A stretch of DNA of 15,079 nt from an uncultured Erysipelotrichaceae bacterium (GCA_902796525.1 CADBPB010000064.1:1-15079); one strand, 5' to 3'. Shown: positions 7,898 to 14,416, counted from the first letter of the stretch. The notes: generated by a model not told the origin, from the sequence alone. Translations and numbers: made by a program.

Positions 7898-8437
7898 CTA
7901 TTTTTCGTTTATCTTCTTATAGTAGAGAATGTAGATATGCAGCAACCCATATAAAAGTGCGACGATGGCGATCAGTAACATCATGTAGAACATTTCGCCT
8001 GCAAACTGATTCAGATATGCATGAAGCATCAGCGCGATCGACAGCAAGGGACTGCTGATAGCAATCGTCAGGAGATTCTTTCTATCCAGTTTGGCCTGAC
8101 GGGATATGAAGCTGTCTCTTTCCGGCTTTTTGTAGTTTTCGATCACATTGGCTTTGCGGATGAAGTTCAGATAGAAACTGACGATCGTCGAAATCATGAA
8201 CAGCAACGCCAGGATGAAAGGAATCAAGAACCGGCGATAGATGATAAAAGCCACGACAAATACGACCAAGGCAACCAAGTATCCTTGAATGTAGCTGACA
8301 TAGGCGTGAACATTATTCTCGGAGAGGATATATCCTTTCTGTTGAAAGAAAGGGGAATACACCGTTCGTTTATCTTCGTGATAGATGGATATCCCTTGTA
8401 TCGATTGGACATCGTATTTCTCTTTTTTATTTGCCAT
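7898..8437 (-). CDS. Hypothetical protein with four membrane helices
   Basis: I do not recognise a family. The 179-residue protein has a polar N-terminus (about 1-45) containing a HEDKRTVYSPFFQQKGYILS segment, then hydrophobic stretches at about 48-67, 70-93, 121-141 and 149-172. Between the second and third helix lies a basic stretch (KKPERDSFISRQAKLDRK). The pattern is two helical hairpins with a cytoplasmic basic linker. It lies 20 nt downstream of the DeoR-family gene on the same strand and could be read from that transcript, but a TATAAT (8449-8444) sits 6 nt before the ATG with no ribosome binding site, so a leaderless transcript is also possible. No catalytic or binding motif is visible. 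A role linked to the sugar operon is not supported by anything other than proximity. Confidence 0.75.
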   Translation of the reverse strand: MANKKEKYDVQSIQGISIYHEDKRTVYSPFFQQKGYILSENNVHAYVSYIQGYLVALVVFVVAFIIYRRFLIPFILALLFMISTIVSFYLNFIRKANVIENYKKPERDSFISRQAKLDRKNLLTIAISSPLLSIALMLHAYLNQFAGEMFYMMLLIAIVALLYGLLHIYILYYKKINEK

Positions 8438-8443
8438 ACAAAT

Positions 8444-8449
8444 ATTATA
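8444..8449 (-). promoter_or_regulatory. Candidate -10 box placed for a leaderless transcript
   Basis: Read on the minus strand the sequence is TATAAT, and the ATG at 8437 starts 6 nt after it, which would put the transcription start at or next to the start codon. No good -35 hexamer is seen 16-18 bp upstream, so the match could be chance in AT-rich sequence. Confidence 0.35.
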
Positions 8450-8457
8450 GATGAGCT

Positions 8458-9225
8458 TTACCTGATAAATCCAGAAATATTGTTTTCACCATCAGGAAGG
8501 ATATAGCGGATGCCGCTGTTTCTGAACGATTCCGGGAGGTCATCGCAGATAACGATGGCATCGTCGAATTTTGCAAAAACAGCCGGTTGCAACATATAGA
8601 ATTTACTGCTATCGGTGACGATATAGGAAAGCTTCGACTGTGTCATGGCTGTATTCTTGGTAAGAGCGATCGTTTCGCTGAAAGTAGTAAATCCATTATT
8701 ATCATGAATGCCATTGGCTGCCATAAGTGCCAGATCGAAATGATGATCCTTGATCTGTTCGACCGTCGTTCTGCCGGCAGTTAATTCGCTTTCTGCACGT
8801 AAAGGACCTCCTAGAACGATAGTCGCAATTTCTTTTCTAGCAAGTTCAAGCGCATGTCTGATCCCGGGAGTCACGACCGTGATGTTCTTGGCTTTGATAA
8901 AGGGAATGATCTCGTAGGTTGTCGTACCGGCATCCAGATATATCATCTGATTATCGTGCAGCAGGCTGGCCGCATATCTGGCCACTTCTCTTTTCTGTCG
9001 GATATTGGTTTCGCTTCGCAATAGCATATGCAATTCATCCTGATAAGGTATGATCCTGGCTCCGCCGTGATAACGGGAAATGATCCGCATATCTTCCATT
9101 TCCTGAAGATCGCGACGTATGGTTGCTGGAGATACGCCGATCATTTCTACCATTTCATCGACTGATACCTGATCCTTTTTCTGACATAATTCGGCAATGA
9201 TGTTCCATCTGTGCTGTTTATTCAT
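8458..9225 (-). CDS. DeoR-family transcriptional regulator of the divergent sugar PTS operon
   Basis: DeoR-family proteins are mostly repressors that release DNA on binding a phosphorylated sugar. The 255-residue protein has the N-terminal helix-turn-helix (about 5-55), with the recognition stretch VSPATIRRDLQEME at 31-44 and the family ISRYHGGA segment at 49-56. The C-terminal sugar-phosphate-sensing domain has the phosphate-binding loop YLDAGTTTYE (96-105), the VVTPG strand and the LGGPLR..LTAG region. The start ATG has GGGAG 5 nt upstream. It is divergent from the IIA-aldolase-TIM genes with 173 bp between start codons holding several TGATnAT boxes and a long palindrome, so control of that operon and of itself is the obvious inference. 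The effector is probably an operon intermediate; its identity is not known. Confidence 0.92.
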   Translation of the reverse strand: MNKQHRWNIIAELCQKKDQVSVDEMVEMIGVSPATIRRDLQEMEDMRIISRYHGGARIIPYQDELHMLLRSETNIRQKREVARYAASLLHDNQMIYLDAGTTTYEIIPFIKAKNITVVTPGIRHALELARKEIATIVLGGPLRAESELTAGRTTVEQIKDHHFDLALMAANGIHDNNGFTTFSETIALTKNTAMTQSKLSYIVTDSSKFYMLQPAVFAKFDDAIVICDDLPESFRNSGIRYILPDGENNISGFIR

Positions 9226-9239
9226 GATTACTCCCAGAA

Positions 9240-9303
9240 ATGATCATGCAAATTGATCATATGATTATTTTGATATTATTATACATTATATATTCATGAT
9301 TAT
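9240..9303. promoter_or_regulatory. Repeated TGATnAT boxes in the divergent promoter region
   Basis: TGATCAT occurs at 9241-9247 and 9254-9260 (13-bp period), and TGATTAT at 9262-9268 and 9297-9303. The first is part of the 8-bp palindrome ATGATCAT (9240-9247), close to the deoR start. A minus-strand TATAAT at 9290-9285 may be the deoR -10 box. DeoR-family proteins often bind several such repeats; binding here is inference. Confidence 0.45.
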
Positions 9304-9321
9304 TTGATTAAGTAATCAAAT
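9302..9321. promoter_or_regulatory. 20-bp palindrome, candidate DeoR operator
   Basis: ATTTGATTA (9302-9310) and TAATCAAAT (9313-9321) are perfect inverted arms separated by AG. The palindrome lies about 29 bp upstream of the plus-strand TATAAT at 9350-9355 and shares the TGATTA core with the neighbouring boxes. Confidence 0.55.
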
Positions 9322-9349
9322 TTTACTATATTTCTAATAAAGCAGAATG

Positions 9350-9355
9350 TATAAT
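9350..9355 (+). promoter_or_regulatory. Candidate -10 box of the PTS IIA-aldolase-TIM operon
   Basis: TATAAT lies 43 nt before the IIA start codon. The -35 region is poor (no TTGACA-like word at 16-18 bp), which may mean that the promoter needs an activator or is simply weak. Confidence 0.5.
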
Positions 9356-9398
9356 GAAGCTGAATTATAGATATTTCATAAATAGAGGAGGGCAATTC

Positions 9399-9869
9399 AT
9401 GTCTGATATGTTTGATGCGAAAATCGCCTTGTTCCATCAGGATGTGCAAGGCAAAGAAGCAGCATTGAAGCTCCTGGCAGAAGAATTCATGAAGAGTGGT
9501 GTAGCGAAAGAAACGTTTTATGATGGGCTGATCGCCAGAGAAAAGAACTATGCAACCGGTCTGACACTCAATAATATGTGTGTGGCGATCCCACATACCG
9601 ACCCGGAACATGTCAATCGTACGCAAGTCGGTTTCATGTCGTTGAAAGAACCGGTAGAATTTATCGAAATGGGTACCGATGATAAAAAGATCCCTGTCAC
9701 GATGATGTTCATGCTGGCACTCAAAGAAGCCCATCAGCAGCTGGATATGCTGATGAAACTGATGGATGTGTTCCAGAATGATGAACTGATGGAAAAGTTC
9801 CGGAATGTCGATAATTATGAAGACTATTACCGGCTGATCGAAGAAGCCGGCTTGAATATGGAGGGCTAA
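9399..9869 (+). CDS. PTS IIA component, mannitol/fructose-type (galactitol family)
   Basis: IIA takes the phosphoryl group from HPr and passes it to IIB in sugar uptake, in the cytoplasm. The 156-residue protein fits the PTS EIIA type-2 domain: ALFHQDVQGKEAALKLLAEEF at the N-terminus, the LIAREKNYATGL region, and the active-site VAIPHTD with His66 as the probable phosphorylated residue. I chose ATG 9399 over the upstream in-frame ATG 9354 because AGAGGAGG at 9384-9391 lies just before it with good spacing and the protein then has the usual length; the upstream ATG overlaps the -10 box. The gene is split from its IIB and IIC partners by the aldolase and isomerase genes. It ends 2 nt before the aldolase start, which indicates coupling. 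GatA is the nearest well-known relative by motif; the substrate is not shown. Confidence 0.92.
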   Translation: MSDMFDAKIALFHQDVQGKEAALKLLAEEFMKSGVAKETFYDGLIAREKNYATGLTLNNMCVAIPHTDPEHVNRTQVGFMSLKEPVEFIEMGTDDKKIPVTMMFMLALKEAHQQLDMLMKLMDVFQNDELMEKFRNVDNYEDYYRLIEEAGLNMEG

Positions 9870-9871
9870 TC

Positions 9872-10726
9872 ATGCTTGTTACAACCAAAGAAATGTTTAC
9901 AGATTCCAGAGAAAAAGGATACGCGATCGTTGCTCCGGATTATTGGGATTCTAATTCGTGCCGTACCTATGTTGAGACGGCAGAAAAACTGAATGTTCCG
10001 GTCATTTTAAGCTTTGCTCAGGCACATTCGGAAATGCTTTCATTGGAAGAAGCTTATGAAATAGGACGCTTCTATGCTGAAAGAGCCACCGTTCCTGTTG
10101 CGTTGCATCTGGATCATGGTCTCGATGTCGAAACAGTCAAAAAAGCTGTAGATATGGGCTTTACCTCGGTCATGATCGATGCTTCCGCCCAACCGTATGA
10201 AGTCAATGTCGCCAGGACCAAAGAAGTATGCGATTATGCCCATGCTCATGGTGTCGTCGTTGAAGCAGAACTAGGCCATGTCGGTTCCGGTGATGTCATC
10301 ACTTCGGAAAACAAAGAAGCGTTGCATGATGATAAAAACATCTATACCGAAGTCGACACAGCAAAGCGTTTTGTCGAAGAAACCGGTGTTGATTCATTGG
10401 CGGTCTCGATCGGCACTTCCCATGGTCTTTATAAGGGAACGCCGGTAATCGATTTCGAACGTCTGCATGAATTACGAAAAGAACTGCCTGTTCCGTTGGT
10501 ACTTCATGGCGGCTCCGGTTCCGGCGATGAAAACCTGGAAAGATGTGCGACCGAAGGCATTTCCAAGATCAATGTCTTTACGGATTTTACGATCGCAGCG
10601 ATCGAATCCAGCAAGCAGGAAGATTATATCAACTGGTATAAACTGCTAAAGGATGCGAATCATGCGATATCTGAAAAACTGGCATATTATTTTAATTTAT
10701 TCCATACAGGAAAGGTAGGTCAATAA
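9872..10726 (+). CDS. Class II (zinc) ketose-phosphate aldolase, FbaA/GatY/KbaY-like
   Basis: Class II aldolases cleave ketose (bis)phosphates to DHAP and an aldehyde with a Zn2+ cofactor. The 284-residue TIM barrel shows the expected metal and catalytic residues: Asp81-His82 in HLDHG, Glu133 in EAELGHVGSG, His184 in IGTSHG and His212 in LVLHGGSGSG, with SKINVFTD (231-238) for DHAP phosphate contact. Two parts differ from classical enzymes. The N-terminal AFNVNN-type segment reads APDYWDSNS (21-29), and the C-terminal DPR..FGS region of FBP and tagatose-bisphosphate aldolases is not recognisable. The substrate may therefore not be a bisphosphate. The gene starts 2 nt after IIA and ends directly at the TIM-like start, so the three are probably one translational unit. 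Confidence 0.9.
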   Translation: MLVTTKEMFTDSREKGYAIVAPDYWDSNSCRTYVETAEKLNVPVILSFAQAHSEMLSLEEAYEIGRFYAERATVPVALHLDHGLDVETVKKAVDMGFTSVMIDASAQPYEVNVARTKEVCDYAHAHGVVVEAELGHVGSGDVITSENKEALHDDKNIYTEVDTAKRFVEETGVDSLAVSIGTSHGLYKGTPVIDFERLHELRKELPVPLVLHGGSGSGDENLERCATEGISKINVFTDFTIAAIESSKQEDYINWYKLLKDANHAISEKLAYYFNLFHTGKVGQ

Positions 10727-11425
10727 ATGGAAAAAGCACAATTAAGAAGACCATTCTTCGTCTGCAACCCGAAAGCTTACTTATATGGCGAAGAGTCACT
10801 GAAATTAGCGAAGAAATGTGAAGAGCTGGCAGTAAAGTATGATTTCGATGTCATCTTTACCGCTCAGCATGTAGATCTGGCGTTGATAGCCAAGGAATGT
10901 CCGCATCTGATCGTTACGGCTCAGCACATGGAATCATTGAAACCGGGCAGAGGCATGGGCCACATCCTGCCGGAAGCACTGAAAGCTGCCGGCGTCAAAG
11001 CAACTTTCCTCAATCATGCCGAAAATCCGATGACGATCAATGAACTGGCGAGAACGATCGAAAGAGCCAATGAATTGGGTATTCTGACAGTCGTCTGCTC
11101 GAATGAAGAATCCGATACCAGAGCGATCGCTGAACTGCATCCTGACTGCATGGTTTGTGAACTGACCAGCCTGATCGGTACAGGCACGACCGCAGATGAA
11201 TCCTACATGGTAGCGACAAATAATATTGTTAAATCCGTTTCACCGCAGACGAAGACCCTGCAGGCAGCTGGCATTTCGACTGGTGAGGATGTCTACAAAG
11301 CCATCAAATCCGGAGCGGATGCTACAGGCGGAACCAGCGGAATCGTAGCTGCTGCTGATCCGATGGCCAGACTGGAAGAAATGTTTGAAGCTTTGGACCG
11401 CGCACGTAAAGATTTCTGCCAGTAA
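10727..11425 (+). CDS. Triosephosphate isomerase homologue, archaeal type
   Basis: TIM converts DHAP to glyceraldehyde-3-phosphate; related enzymes act on tetrulose phosphates. The 232-residue length is near archaeal TIM (about 220-230) and below bacterial TIM (about 250). Catalytic residues are placed as expected: Asn14 and Lys16 in CNPKAY, His97 in LNHAEN and Glu145 in CELTSLIGTG. The segments TAQHMESLKPGRGMGH, GHILPEALKAAG, VVCSNEES and AAGISTGEDVYKAIKSGAD follow the archaeal pattern (AQHIDPIKPG, LLNHSEN, PPELIGTG, GAGISTGEDV) as I recall it, not the GHSERR and YEPVWAIGTG of bacterial TIM. The start follows the aldolase stop with no gap. Likely job: use of the DHAP made by the aldolase. 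An isomerase for another sugar phosphate, like EryH in erythritol use, is the alternative. Confidence 0.85.
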   Translation: MEKAQLRRPFFVCNPKAYLYGEESLKLAKKCEELAVKYDFDVIFTAQHVDLALIAKECPHLIVTAQHMESLKPGRGMGHILPEALKAAGVKATFLNHAENPMTINELARTIERANELGILTVVCSNEESDTRAIAELHPDCMVCELTSLIGTGTTADESYMVATNNIVKSVSPQTKTLQAAGISTGEDVYKAIKSGADATGGTSGIVAAADPMARLEEMFEALDRARKDFCQ

Positions 11426-11455
11426 TTGAAATACGCTTTCTAATGGTTATATAAT
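11426..11455 (+). promoter_or_regulatory. Internal promoter ahead of PTS IIB-IIC
   Basis: TTGAAA (11426-11431) and TATAAT (11450-11455) are separated by 18 bp. The -35 box starts right after the TIM stop codon. It would allow IIB-IIC transcripts separate from IIA-aldolase-TIM. No terminator is seen between the TIM gene and this promoter. Confidence 0.6.
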
Positions 11456-11493
11456 TATTTATGATGATTTTTTAGTTGAAAGGAGTTATCTCA

Positions 11494-11796
11494 ATGAAAA
11501 GAATCTTATTATGTTGTGCAACAGGCGTTGCTACCAGTACGGTAGTACATAAGAGAGTGGAAGAAGAACTGAAAAGAAGAGGTTATAATGGACAGTTCAC
11601 GATCACACAGTGCAAAGTCGCTGAAGTTCCTGGCCAGTCTCCGAATTATGACCTTTGTGTAAGTACGGTCGCCATGGACGCAAAGAACTGCGCCTGCCCG
11701 ATCGTGATCGCAACGAATCTGATCATCAATCGTGGAACAGAACCGATCTATAACGAGATCGAAAATAAACTGTTCAAAGAAGAAACTGCTGAATAG
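11494..11796 (+). CDS. PTS IIB component, galactitol family
   Basis: IIB receives phosphate from IIA on a cysteine and gives it to the sugar bound at IIC. The 100-residue protein matches the small GatB-like domain: MKRILLCCATGVATST with Cys8 as the likely phosphocysteine (aligned with Cys in ACGGAVATST of E. coli GatB), ITQCKVAEV after the first helix, and the PIVIATNLIINRGTEPIYNEI C-terminal region. I chose ATG 11494, with AAAGGAG (11479-11485) 8 nt upstream, over a TTG 18 nt earlier which would place the ribosome binding site inside the gene. A neighbouring Cys7 and two further Cys pairs make the protein Cys-rich. It is followed by a 119-nt gap with two hairpins, then IIC. Confidence 0.92.
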   Translation: MKRILLCCATGVATSTVVHKRVEEELKRRGYNGQFTITQCKVAEVPGQSPNYDLCVSTVAMDAKNCACPIVIATNLIINRGTEPIYNEIENKLFKEETAE

Positions 11797-11817
11797 ATTA
11801 TAAAGCAGAAACACATT

Positions 11818-11874
11818 GTATTTTTCTAGAGGCATCTAGTTAAATACCGAAGATCAAGGGGCAAGTATCTTCGG
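11818..11874 (+). promoter_or_regulatory. Two tandem hairpins in the IIB-IIC gap
   Basis: Hairpin 1 (11818-11847): GTATTT pairs with AAATAC, then a symmetric TT/TT internal loop, then CTAGA pairs with TCTAG around GGCA. Hairpin 2 (11847-11874): CCGAAGAT pairs perfectly with ATCTTCGG around a 12-nt loop holding AAGGGG. They share base C11847. No U-run follows, so these are not ordinary terminators. Likely roles are mRNA processing or stability, or control of IIC translation; all are inference. Confidence 0.55.
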
Positions 11875-11915
11875 AAATGAAAATCAAATGAAAGAAAAAA
11901 GGGGGATTTTGATTT

Positions 11916-13256
11916 ATGCAAGTTATTGTGAACATTTTTAGTTCAATTAGTGATTTAGGTAAGCTGGTAATGATGCCTATCATTATCACACTTATCGGTT
12001 TGATTTTAGGCGCAGGCTTCGGTAAATCATTCCGTGGCGGTCTGACAGTTGCTGTCGGTCTGTTAGGCCTGGATGTTGCTACCGGATTGCTTGGCCCATT
12101 GGCTACCGCTGTTGGCGCTATGTCATCAAGATTAGGCTTGTCCTTAAGCACTGTTGATATCGGCTGGCCGGCTGCTGCTGCCGCTGCATTCGCTACTCAG
12201 GTTGGTTCTTTCATCATCCCTGTCTGCTTACTGGTCAACATCATCATGATCGTTACCCAGACGACTCAGACAGTCGACGTAGATATCTGGAACTACTGGC
12301 ATTTCGCATTCACAGGATCTCTGATCACTGCTGTTACAGGCAGCCTGCCTTTAGGCCTGGTTGCTGCTGTTGCTAACGAAGTCATCATTCTGGTTCTTGG
12401 CGATGTCACCGCTCCTGCACTTGATAGAACACTGGCTATGCCGGGCGTATCTCTTCCTCATGGTTTCTCTACTGCGTTTGCCCCAATCGCAATAGTTTGT
12501 AACTGGGTCATCGAAAAGATCCCTGGATTAAGAGATATCGACTTCAACCTGGAAAAACTGCAGGAAAAGATCGGCGTCTTTGGTGAACCGGTCATCGTTG
12601 GTTTCGTTCTTGGTATCCTTATCGGTCTTTTAGGCGGACAGGATTTCAAGACTCTGATCGAAACCGCTGTTTATCTTGCTGCTGCAATGGTTATCATTCC
12701 TAAGATGGCTGCATTGCTGATGGAAGGCCTGATGCCTATTTCCGATGCTGCTTCCACCTTCATGGACAAACACTTCCAGGGCAAGGGAAAGATCTATATC
12801 GGTCTGGATTCAGCTGTTGGTTGCGGACACCCGCTGACGATTGCTTTGTCACTGATCTTCGTACCTCTTTCCGTCTTGCTGGCTTTCATCCTTCCTGGAA
12901 ACACTGTCCTGCCGGCTGGTGACTTAGGTACATTCCCATTTATGTTCGTCCTGATTCTGCCTCTGTGCAAGGGCAATGGTTTCAGAAGCCTGATTACCGG
13001 TATCATTGTCATGGTCCTTGGCTTCTACTTCTCGACCGCACTGGCAGCTCCGACGACTCTGGTATGCCACAGCATCGATCAGTACACGGAAATCGCTTCT
13101 CTGTCATCCATCTGTGATGGCGCTAACCCGCTGACTTGGCTGCTTTACACGATCGGTACGATTTCACCGGTTGTCGGCTATGTCGTATTTGCTGCTATCG
13201 CTCTGGCATTCGCTGTTTGGAATGGCATCAGAATCAGAAAAGAAAACAACGCTTAA
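11916..13256 (+). CDS. PTS IIC component, galactitol (Gat) family sugar permease
   Basis: IIC is the membrane channel that carries the sugar inward and presents it for phosphorylation. The 446-residue protein is hydrophobic throughout, with about 9-12 membrane segments, and is close in length to E. coli GatC (451). The N-terminal LGAGFGKSFRGGLTVAVGLLGLD is typical of the GAT family, as are the NIIMIVTQTTQTVDVDIWNYWHF stretch, SLPHGFSTAFAPIA and the late GCGHPLTIA. The start has AAGGGGGA about 10 nt upstream. The gene is rich in GCT/Ala and Leu/Ile codons as expected of a permease. A strong terminator follows the stop by about 20 nt. The family covers galactitol, and related sugars such as ribitol or arabitol; the motif reading does not give the substrate. 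Confidence 0.92.
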   Translation: MQVIVNIFSSISDLGKLVMMPIIITLIGLILGAGFGKSFRGGLTVAVGLLGLDVATGLLGPLATAVGAMSSRLGLSLSTVDIGWPAAAAAAFATQVGSFIIPVCLLVNIIMIVTQTTQTVDVDIWNYWHFAFTGSLITAVTGSLPLGLVAAVANEVIILVLGDVTAPALDRTLAMPGVSLPHGFSTAFAPIAIVCNWVIEKIPGLRDIDFNLEKLQEKIGVFGEPVIVGFVLGILIGLLGGQDFKTLIETAVYLAAAMVIIPKMAALLMEGLMPISDAASTFMDKHFQGKGKIYIGLDSAVGCGHPLTIALSLIFVPLSVLLAFILPGNTVLPAGDLGTFPFMFVLILPLCKGNGFRSLITGIIVMVLGFYFSTALAAPTTLVCHSIDQYTEIASLSSICDGANPLTWLLYTIGTISPVVGYVVFAAIALAFAVWNGIRIRKENNA

Positions 13257-13276
13257 TTTCTGAACAGACAAGAAAA

Positions 13277-13306
13277 AAGGGGCTTTTAATAAGCCCCTTC
13301 TTTTTT
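13277..13306 (+). terminator. Strong rho-independent terminator of the PTS operon
   Basis: GGGGCTT (13279-13285) pairs with AAGCCCC (13291-13297) around TTAAT, with two more A-T pairs, then TTCTTTTTT. The A-run before the stem could make it work on the other strand also, although no minus-strand gene ends here. Confidence 0.92.
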
Positions 13307-13313
13307 CATAGAT

Positions 13314-13817
13314 ATGAAACGTTACATCTATCAGAAAAAATTCTATCAGTTTAAAGTCGTTTATCTCGGCTATTTTGTCGTGCTGATTGCGCTATATTCT
13401 GTTTATCGTCTGCTTATCGGATTCAGCAAGCTCTATGTGATCGTATTACTGGTCTGTATCTATCAGATCATCAATACATTTATTTCATTATCAAATCCTG
13501 AAGAAGTCGATGTCGATAAAGATTCGATCTCTTTTAAGGGTTTCGGAAAAACACATCATTATCGTTTTAAAGATATTCAGGATTTTCGGGTCAAAGAATT
13601 TGTTACAGCGAAGAAAATCTATCTGCGGATCAATAAAGATAGCGGTTCATTATTGAAGGGAAGATATTGGATCGATTGTCTGTACTTTTCAGATGGCGAT
13701 GAATTGTTTAGTTATCTTCTGAAAAAAGAAGATGAGTTTCATCCTGATACGATCAAAGCATATGCTCATCGTTCGAATGCGTTGACAGCTGAAAAGAATA
13801 AGAAACAAGAAAAATAA
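13314..13817 (+). CDS. Hypothetical membrane protein, two N-terminal helices plus cytoplasmic beta-rich domain
   Basis: I do not recognise a named family. The 167-residue protein has two hydrophobic helices (about 14-35 and 38-59) forming a hairpin. A soluble part (about 62-140) follows, with alternating strands (DSISFKGFGKTHHYRFKDIQDFRV, KKIYLRI, WIDCLYFSDGDELFSYLL) ending in a helix; this is reminiscent of bacterial PH-like domains. The C-terminus is Lys-rich. The only Met is the first residue. That ATG lies 7 nt after the T-run of the PTS terminator, and no Shine-Dalgarno word or clear promoter precedes it, so the start is uncertain; a downstream non-ATG start would cut the first helix. 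The stop is 33 nt before the YjbQ-family gene. Confidence 0.68.
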   Translation: MKRYIYQKKFYQFKVVYLGYFVVLIALYSVYRLLIGFSKLYVIVLLVCIYQIINTFISLSNPEEVDVDKDSISFKGFGKTHHYRFKDIQDFRVKEFVTAKKIYLRINKDSGSLLKGRYWIDCLYFSDGDELFSYLLKKEDEFHPDTIKAYAHRSNALTAEKNKKQEK

Positions 13818-13824
13818 CAACATT

Positions 13825-13830
13825 TATAAT
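13825..13830 (+). promoter_or_regulatory. Candidate -10 box of the YjbQ-family gene
   Basis: TATAAT lies 20 nt before the ATG at 13851, and AAGGGGGA (13837-13844) supplies the ribosome binding site. The -35 region at 17 bp (GAAACA) is a weak match, so the gene may also be read through from the gene upstream. Confidence 0.45.
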
Positions 13831-13850
13831 ACATCTAAGGGGGAATAAAA

Positions 13851-14375
13851 ATGGCTGTTTATAAAGAAACGATTACGGGAATCATGTCCAAAGGCGTTTC
13901 TCCGACTTATATCGATATTACGACACAGGTCAGAGAGATCATCAAAAAGTCAGGTATCAAAGATGGAATCTGCTGCGTGATTTCGCCACATACTACTTGT
14001 TCTGTTTTCTTTGAGGAATATGTCCATGATACTTTACCTAACGGAAAAGAATTCATCCAGCAGGATCTGGACAACTGTCTGGCTAAGATCATTCCGGATC
14101 AGACCGCGTGGGGACAGTATTTCTATCCAGGTCTCCATCATCTGGAAGAAGTCGAATCCTGGCCGGATTATCGTAAATATCTGCCAAGCGGAACCAGAGA
14201 GGAACTCTGGAATGCTGATGCGCATCTGAAAGCGACATTGCTGGGTAATTCCGCTACTTTCGAAGTAGATAATGGCGAACTTGGCGTAGGCAAGACCGGT
14301 TATGTCTATTTCGTTGATTTCGACCGCACGCATGAGCGTGAAAGAAGATGCAAGGTCGTCGTGATCGGCGAATAA
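13851..14375 (+). CDS. YjbQ / UPF0047 family protein (extended form)
   Basis: YjbQ proteins are small trimeric enzymes; E. coli YjbQ can make thiamine phosphate in vitro and by suppression, but the true role in most bacteria is open. The 174-residue protein has the family core: SPHTTCSVFFEE (45-56, His47) and NADAHLKATLLGNSATFEV near 121-139 with His125, then DGxL-like NGELGVGKTG and the basic HERERRCKVVVIGE end. It is about 35 residues longer than the usual 130-140. The extra part is mostly about residues 90-120, with YPGLHHLEEVESWPDYRKYLPSG. The usual LGTWQ motif reads LGVGKT, so the Trp is absent. The start has AAGGGGGA 7 nt upstream. The gene stands alone before a terminator. Confidence 0.88.
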   Translation: MAVYKETITGIMSKGVSPTYIDITTQVREIIKKSGIKDGICCVISPHTTCSVFFEEYVHDTLPNGKEFIQQDLDNCLAKIIPDQTAWGQYFYPGLHHLEEVESWPDYRKYLPSGTREELWNADAHLKATLLGNSATFEVDNGELGVGKTGYVYFVDFDRTHERERRCKVVVIGE

Positions 14376-14416
14376 GTTGATATCTTGACAGTAACTGAAC
14401 ATGGAACGAAACGAAT

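Noticed and set aside
9300..9734. Minus-strand 144-codon frame over the IIA gene.
   Set aside because: It runs against a clear IIA gene with a good ribosome binding site and shows no recognisable motif.
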